Source: Sesamum alatum
Taxonomy: Eukaryota; Streptophyta; Magnoliopsida; Lamiales; Pedaliaceae
DNA length: 64,000 bases
Assembly (NCBI GenBank): GCA_034509735.1
Contig: JACGWO010000005.1
Span: 30,906,479 to 30,970,478, forward strand
Direction: 5' to 3'
Part shown: piece after piece, positions 58,264 through 64,000 of the stretch
Layout of the letters: the number at the start of each line of letters is the position of its first letter
How positions within the stretch are numbered: the first letter of the stretch is position 1
Notes under the pieces: model-generated
Told to the model about the DNA's origin: nothing
Databases searched by the model: none
Seen by the model: the letters and a program-made list of their open reading frames with translations, nothing else
Program-made: the position numbers and the translations under genes

Positions 58264-59440
58264 TTGCAGATGGAATGGTTAGATCTCAAGCACTGGACAG
58301 TAGAAAGCAGCCACTCCCCGAGCCTTGATCGAGCGCCTGATTATAAGGCATTGTTGGGCATTGGAGAATATCCCTTTTGAGATTGGAGATATACCAACCA
58401 TGGATCAAAGTATCGGCCGATATCCGATAATATCGGCCGATACGTATCCGGATCGGCCGGTGTCGATCTGATAATAACCCCCAATACCCTGTATTATCCG
58501 AGATGCTTTGGTATCGCCGATAATATCGTTGATATTATGAGTCTGATGCACTTTCATTTTTAATGACAGTTAAAATGATTTTAGAGGCACTTTTATTATT
58601 AACGATGGTTACAAAGGGAAGATGGAAACATAGCTATCGATGAGAATCATGCTGATTTGCAAGTTTTTTATTCTATTAGTTTAAAGATTGCAAGCAGAGG
58701 TTATGAGAAACTTCTTGGAGCTTGTATTTCCAAGTCTTGAATTGTTTTCTCACTGAAGCAATAATAGATAAAGAAAACTGTATGATGATATTTTATCATA
58801 TAAAGGGAGATGCTGACAAAAAGCTTTAGTGTCAATCATGCATATATACGTTTAGCTTAGGGTTGAAGTAGTGATTTTTCTTAAAAGAAAAAAAGTAGAA
58901 TTCAAGAACAAAACAGTTGATCAAATAATAAAAAGTATAGCAATTTTTTGGATCAAATTAAACCTTGTAACTGTGAAGTATCGATAACTCCCCTTAAACA
59001 AAATGTGTCATCAGACTTTAGTGGTATGATGCCAGTTTATCTTTAAGCATTTTTATTTAATTTTATCAATGTTTGATATGATAAAACTTTTGATTTGTAA
59101 TATTATATGCTAATGTGTGATACTTAATTTTTTTTATAATTTTATTATTTTTTACGGAATTTTTTAAGCATTGTATAACACATTTGCTTCGTATTGTCCC
59201 ATAATATCCCGATACGCCACGACCGACGTGAAACAATATCCGCCAATATTATCGTCGATAGCACGACTTTGAACCATAATACCAACTCAAGTCATTGAGG
59301 TGTGTGATAGCAAGTCGGCCACAGATTCAGCTGAATCAATACTACAAGAACAGCGAGACCTGGGAAACGATGTACTTCAAGTTTGTATTAGTTCTCCTTC
59401 GGGGTAGAACGTTCGACTTACAATGTCAACATTACCAGCT
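58264..59440 (+). pseudogene. 3' end of an R1-like NLR gene, interrupted by a hAT-like element
   Basis: Before the insert: QMEWLDLKHWTVESSHSPSL, then a frame change leading to PFEIGDIPT. After the insert the frame continues QVIEVCDSKSATDSAESIL and EQRDLGNDVLQVCI. This is the conserved C-terminus of R1/late-blight-type plant NLRs, in which the last LRR is followed by IPTL..IEV and QE.LGN...V. The insert (58399-59278) duplicated 8 bp and broke it, and the frameshift before it shows earlier decay. It faces away from the CC-NBS fragment on the other strand, so the two are not halves of one gene as arranged. Confidence 0.72.
58399..59278. mobile_element. hAT-like element, 8-bp TSD, in the NLR tail
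   Basis: It is flanked by ATACCAAC at 58391-58398 and 59279-59286. The ends CATGGATCAAAG and (reversed) TATGGTTCAAAG are inverted repeats. Both ends are rich in ATCGGCCGATA and related palindromic words (58410-58450 and 59190-59260). No transposase is present. Confidence 0.8.
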
Positions 59441-59790
59441 TCAATGCAGAACCAGACGCTATAGCAGTTCTCTTTTTTATTCGGTTTCTTAATATTTGTG
59501 ATGATTGATGACATCTGAAACCAAATAGCTAAGAACAGTATCGGTCATTTAAAAATCAGATCAGTAGATCTTGCAATTGACAATCACATTATATAATTAC
59601 AACCATACAGCTTATAGAGAAAAATTTGACAATACAAAGCTACTAAACTTCCTCTCCAAATCCTCTTAGCTCTCATTCTTCTTTTGTTGATCACCTTACC
59701 TTCTATACTAGCCTTGTTCTCCAAATCCCAAACTAATCAAACTAATATTCCTTCAACTATCAATCCCCTTTTCTACAATAAAATACTAAT
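59441..59790. other. Possible 5' LTR region of the copia remnant
   Basis: The stretch just before the primer-binding site at 59797 should be the 5' LTR. An end in AATTAACA at about 59787-59794 is plausible. The LTR start could not be fixed because no second copy lies in the window. Confidence 0.35.
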
Positions 59791-59796
59791 TAACAG

Positions 59797-62215
59797 TGGT
59801 ATCAAAGCCACGTCCGATCATATACTGGGCGTGTACTCTTATCTTAAATACTTTCTCATCACACTAGTTCTATTGTCCAACCACCATGTCCTCGTTAGCC
59901 AAACAAAATTTTGTCCCCATTTTCTCCGGCCAAAACTATGACTATTGGGCCATTAGAATGAAAACTTATTTTCAATCTTAAAAACTATGGGAGATAGTAG
60001 AAGAAGGGGTTACTCTGCCGGAAGACAGTTCCACTTCGTCATCGACAGAGAAAGGTAAATTGGAGAATAAGAAGGCAAAGGATTCGGAGGCTCTATATTA
60101 CATCCAAACAGCTGTGGCAGACCATATTTTTCCAAGAATTAGTGTTGCTACATCGGCAAAAGAAGCATGGAGCATTTTGCAAAAGGAATATCAAGGCAGT
60201 GCCAAGGTGCGTATCATTAAACTTCAAACTCTTAGAAGAGACTTTGAAAATATGAAAATGAAGGATTCTGAGACTATTGATGAATATTATACAAAAGTAC
60301 GTGAATTGGTGAATCAATTAAAAGCCTATGGGGAGGATATACCAGAAAAAAGGGTCGTAGAAAAAATTGCTCATAAATGTCACTGAAAAGTATGACCCAA
60401 TAGTAACAACTATTGAAGAAACAAAAGATATCACCACACTAACTGTCACCGAGTTAGTTCGGTCACTTGAGGCATACGAGAAAAGGCGAAGTAGGCGAGA
60501 AGAAAATTCTCTTGAAAATGCTTTTTAGTCTAAATTAAATATGAGGTCTCTGAATTTCAATAGAAAAGAAGAAAATTTTAAAAGCACAATGGGAGACAAG
60601 AAGCAGAATAAAGGAAAATACATGGCATGTTGTATTTGTAAAAGAACAAATCACCTTGAGAAGGATTGTTACTTCCGTGGAAAGCCACAATGTCGAGATT
60701 GCAAAAGGTTTAGACACGTCGAAAAAGATTGTAAGGCTCAAAGGGAATCATCAAGCTAATTGCATTGAAGAAAATCCTAGCAGTGATCAATTATTCTTCA
60801 CATGCAACTCAGTAGTCGAAGCAGGAGATGCTACCTGGTATATTGATAGCGCTGCTAGCAACCATATGACATACAACAAAGGAGCCTTTCAAAAATTAGA
60901 CGAGTCATACAAGACAAATGTTAAACTCGGGGACAACCACATTGTAAAGGTCGAGGGAAAAGGATTAGTCACTATCAACATAAGAAAAGGTACACGCATC
61001 ATTAATGATGTTATGTACATCCCTGACCTCAGAACAAATTTGTTCAGTGTTGGCCAGATGATGGAGAAAGGATATACTCTACACTTTGGAGGAGATTCGT
61101 TCACTATTTATGACAACAAAGATAAAACTCTTATAATTGCTAAAGTAAGGATGAAGGAGCCTAAATGCTTCCCAGTGCAACTCCAATATCTGGGCGGCAC
61201 AACTATGAAAGCACAGGAGGACCAGTCATGGCTATGGCACCGGAGGCTAGGCCACTTCAATTTTCAAGGCTTAAAAACACTACATCAGAAGAAAATGATG
61301 ACAGACTTACCAATAATCCAAGCTGTCAAGGGAGCTTGTGAGGCATGTCTAAAAAGGAAACAACACAAGAAGCCATTCCCTTCAGGAACCTCCTGGAGAG
61401 CTAAAGCAGTCTTGGAACTCATTCATACGGACGTCTGTGGAGCGATGAGGACTCCATCACATGAGCAAAAATAGATATTTCATCCTATTTATCGATGACT
61501 ACTCCAGAATGACCTGGGTATACTTCATGCGGGAAAGTCTGAAGTCTTTAAAATTTTCAAGAAGTTCAAAAATCTTGTGGAGAACCAAAGTGTCCGAAGC
61601 ATAAAAGTCATCAGAAGTGATCGAGGAAAAGAATACAACAACTCAGAGTTTGACAAGTTTTGCGAAGAAGAGGGGATCGAACATCAAACTATTGTCAGTT
61701 ATAATCCTCAAACAAAATGGAGTCTCAGAAAGAAAGAACAGAACGTCATGGAAATGGCAAGATCGATGCTGGAAGAGAAGCACTTGCCAAAAGCTTTTTG
61801 GGCAAAAGCAGTCTACACTGCAGTCTATCTACTAAACAGGTGTCCCACTAATGCTTTTCAGAACATGACACCGATAGAAACGTGGAGCGGAAAGAAACCT
61901 TCAGCCAAACATCTTAGAGTATTTGGCAGTGTCTGCTACGTGCATATTCCGACAAAAAAAAGACACAAGCTGGAGGAAAAAACAGAAAAAGGCATCTTCC
62001 TCGGCTACAACACACAATCAAAAGGCTACAGAATCTACAACCTAAAAACCAAAAAACTAATCATCAGCAGAGATGTTGAGTTCGATGAAGATGCTATGTG
62101 GAACTGGGATGAAAAAAAAAATAGAAAGACAAACTGTAATGATTCCCAAGGAGACACATCCATAACAACAACAAAAAGAAGACACAGACCAAACAGAGAT
62201 GGAGAGTATTAAAAA
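59797..62215 (+). mobile_element. Copia gag-protease-integrase remnant, RT missing
   Basis: The PBS TGGTATCAAAGCCA is at 59797-59810. Gag starts at 59886 (MSSLAKQNFVPIFSGQNYDY) with a stop near 59979 and continues with a UBN2-type domain (60060-60383). A zinc-knuckle region (CCICKRTNHLEKDC), protease (WYIDSAASNHMT at about 60837-60872, with DSA for DSG), GAG_pre-integrase WLWHRRLGHFNFQG, the integrase start ELIHTDVCGAM, and the IN C-terminal KHLRVFGSVCYVHIP region follow. Reverse transcriptase and RNase H are absent: the coding text runs directly to about 62212. Confidence 0.88.
60060..62212 (+). pseudogene. Copia gag-pol remnant (gag, protease, integrase)
   Basis: The frame breaks at 60386, at about 60760 (between the knuckles and the protease region) and at 61472, where DYSRMTWVYFM continues in another frame. 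The integrase core is then read from 61577 with SDRGKEYNNSEFDKFCEEEG and MARSMLEEKHLPKAFWAKAV. Catalytic core residues are only partly preserved: the QTKWSLRKKE text stands where an NG-x-ER/RKNRT pattern is normal, so it has been shifted there. The C-terminal end is lysine- and arginine-rich. No functional polyprotein can be made. Confidence 0.85.
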
Positions 62216-62753
62216 TCATCCATATTTCACAAAGAGTTTGAAGTCTCCCGAAACTCCTGGTTAGGGAGGACTCCTCTTGTGTGAAGAGTCTGTAGTCCCC
62301 TACAGTTTGTATTAGGGTTGGACTCCTCTCTTGTACACCTATAAATAGGGTGCTCCTATGGAATGAAAAATACAATTATTATTCGAAGTACTCTCTCCCA
62401 AAGCCTCTCGCTAAATTCTCTCTCTGTTCTCTCGGAGTATCACCAAAAGTCTCCGGGGGTTTTAAGGCGTGTAAACTCTGGTCGGTAGCTCTAGTAGCAA
62501 TCTACGTGGAGCGAGAGAAGGACGATCGTGACAAGGAAGAGAAGGGACGTGCTAGGAGATACGTGAATTTGTGGGGCGTACTTTGCAGATCCAAGAGATT
62601 TTGGAAAAGCTTGTAGGCGAGCCACGAAGATCCGGGTGTCATAAAGTTAATTCCGCTGCGTGTTGACATACCATAGCATTGAGGTAATCCCCGAAATCGA
62701 TTATGTGCAATATGTGATAATGTGCTTCATATATATGCTTTATTTTTCCTACA
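62216..62753 (+). repeat. 5' LTR of a further LTR retrotransposon
   Basis: It ends in TTCCTACA at 62753 and is followed directly by a PBS, so it is a 5' LTR. A TATA-like CCTATAAATAGGG is at about 62339-62351. The start lies between about 62200 and 62240 (candidate TG at 62239). It may have inserted into the copia remnant at its left. Confidence 0.65.
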
Positions 62754-62754
62754 G

Positions 62755-63076
62755 TGGTATCAGAGCCATTAGGGCTTGTACTCGCTTTATATTGCAAAGC
62801 ATGTGCGTATTTAATATTATGCTATGGAACTATCTTATGAAGTATAAGATTGTATATGTAATTAGCATGATATGTATTAGCATGTACAAACCCACTTACT
62901 TCATGACAAATTCGAACCCATTTTTTTTACATGAGATCTGTGGGTTCTTTTGTAGTCCTTTTTCTATCATATGTAGTTTTTGATGTGAAGATCACATGGT
63001 TAAATTTTGGTGAAAAATAGATGTATGGTTTATGAGGAAATCACAACCCTACTTTTTGAAAAATCGTTTTCTTTGG

Positions 63077-63117
<41 letters not shown>

Positions 63118-64000
63118 GATCTGAATCTGTTGTTTTTTCTGAATATCTTTGTGCTATGTTATTGGGCATGAAAAGAGGTTCGAAACGGTATATGATTCAT
63201 CGAAAACGGCTTTAAAATGAGTAAGATATGAATTTTCTATTTTTCGCCGGAAAAAGACTAGTCGCCGGAAAACGGCGCCGGAAAAACGTCCGGTGCCGGA
63301 GTTAAAACAAAAAATAAAAAAAAAATTAGGGCTGACTGAGCGCGCTGACCGCGCGCCAGCTGGCGAGCGGGCCCGCGGCCAGCGCGGTGACAGCGCGCCA
63401 GCTCGCGCGTGCCTGCTGGCGCCAGCCGCGCGCTGGCTTGCGCCAGCAGGGCTGAGCCGGCTCGAGCCGGCTCGCGCTGAGCCGAGCCGAGCCGAGCCGG
63501 CAGACTCTCTTTCTAATTTTTTGTATTTTTCTATTTTTCGTTTTGTTTCAAAAAAAAAAAAAAAAATAGAAATATTTTTTAAAGGAAATTTGACCTTTGT
63601 GAAATATTACCTTCATGTCATATTATTTTTTCTAAGTGCAAGAATCATCATTATATTTTTTTGTTGGGTGATTGTATATGCCTTAGAAGATATTTTTATG
63701 CATTTCTTGGTAATTGCATACTATGCCTATGAGTGTTTGTTATATGGCATGTGAATTGAAATTCGGGTGCTCATGAATAATGTGCGTTCCTTTTAATTTT
63801 ATGATTGAAATAATTTATGGAGATGGTGATTAATGCGGTATCCCCTTATTTTTCTAGATTGATGTAGTAGGCCAAATATATGTATTGTATTTTACGGGAC
63901 ATGTATTCTGGGGCCCATTTTGATGCCATGTATTTTATTTTGGGGATATGTTTCGCTGATTATTACCATAGGCCATAAGATTATTTCAACATGAAGCACC
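62755..64000 (+). mobile_element. PBS and leader of an LTR retrotransposon running off the window
   Basis: The PBS TGGTATCAGAGCCA is at 62755-62768, complementary to initiator-Met tRNA. The following 1.2 kb has no open gag. It includes a run of about 38 A (63079-63115) and a GC-rich repeat island (63335-63505). Gag is expected beyond 64000. Confidence 0.65.
63335..63505. repeat. GC-rich palindromic and tandem repeat island
   Basis: About 170 bp of very GC-rich sequence with inverted words (CTGGCGCCAG, GCGCGCCAGCTGGCG, CCGGCTCGAGCCGG) and a GCCGA tandem run (about 63478-63498), within an AT-rich leader. The open frame through it is low-complexity and not called a gene. Confidence 0.8.

Noticed and set aside
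57243..59440. One single NLR gene spanning both fragments
   Set aside because: The CC-NBS piece is on the minus strand and the NLR tail on the plus strand, and the CC-NBS piece ends in a transposon terminus on the other side.
62755..62768. Possible tRNA-related sequence
   Set aside because: It is only a primer-binding site complementary to the initiator tRNA 3' end; no tRNA fold is present.
63079..63115. Poly(A) as a processed-gene tail
   Set aside because: It lies in the leader of an LTR element and no coding sequence precedes it.
63293..63754. Ala/Arg-rich open frame
   Set aside because: It reads through the GC-rich repeat island and then an AT-rich tail, with no domain.

Overview
This window is nuclear DNA from a flowering plant, almost certainly a eudicot. 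The evidence is the spliced GT-AG introns, an intact PRE/ILI-type atypical bHLH gene, plant NLR immune-receptor fragments and several plant transposon classes. The AT-rich background and an R1-like NLR tail make an asterid, perhaps Lamiales, plausible, but that is inference. It is a gene-poor, transposon-rich stretch. The only clearly intact host gene is the small PRE/ILI gene on the minus strand (two exons, 17451-18421, 91 codons).

Layout. 1-2340: spacer with a hAT-like element. 2341-11400: a decayed LINE, LINE scraps and CACTA-type MITEs. 12188-16806: a complete Mutator-like element (MULE-1) with long terminal inverted repeats (TIRs) and a perfect 9-bp target site duplication (TSD). It carries a broken transposase and, convergently, an intact-looking two-exon gene for a small zf-GRF membrane protein. 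17451-18900: the PRE gene and its promoter. 18892-25250: MITEs and spacer. 26040-33460: an old copia element split by a younger copia deletion derivative (29618-32851, 5-bp TSD). 33540-36268: MULE-type MITEs, two small Helitrons and CACTA MITEs. 36339-43031: a second, larger MULE (MULE-2) with a perfect 9-bp TSD. It has a transposase on the minus strand and, divergently on the plus strand, a Myb/SANT-like gene and a plant mobile domain (PMD) gene. The intergenic stretch between the divergent genes holds a cluster of hairpins. 43645-47538: a MITE cluster, several nested. 48960-54625: a Ty3/gypsy chromovirus on the minus strand whose downstream LTR is followed by another primer-binding site. 54890-59440: a graveyard of gene fragments (PP2C, ROP GTPase, CC-NBS, NLR tail) cut by a CACTA end and a hAT-like element. 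59797-64000: a copia gag-integrase remnant, then the LTR and leader of another element running off the window.

How the parts relate. The two MULEs are the most interesting content. Each pairs a decayed MuDR-type transposase with accessory genes of different families (zf-GRF with a membrane segment in one, SANT plus PMD in the other). The accessory genes are better preserved than the transposases. Many MITEs here share the terminal bases and modular TIR phrases of MULE-1, or 9-bp TSDs, so they may have been moved by a related transposase. One such MITE lies upstream of the PRE gene and carries two G-boxes. No RNA genes or CRISPR arrays were seen. All calls come from reading the sequence, without database searches.
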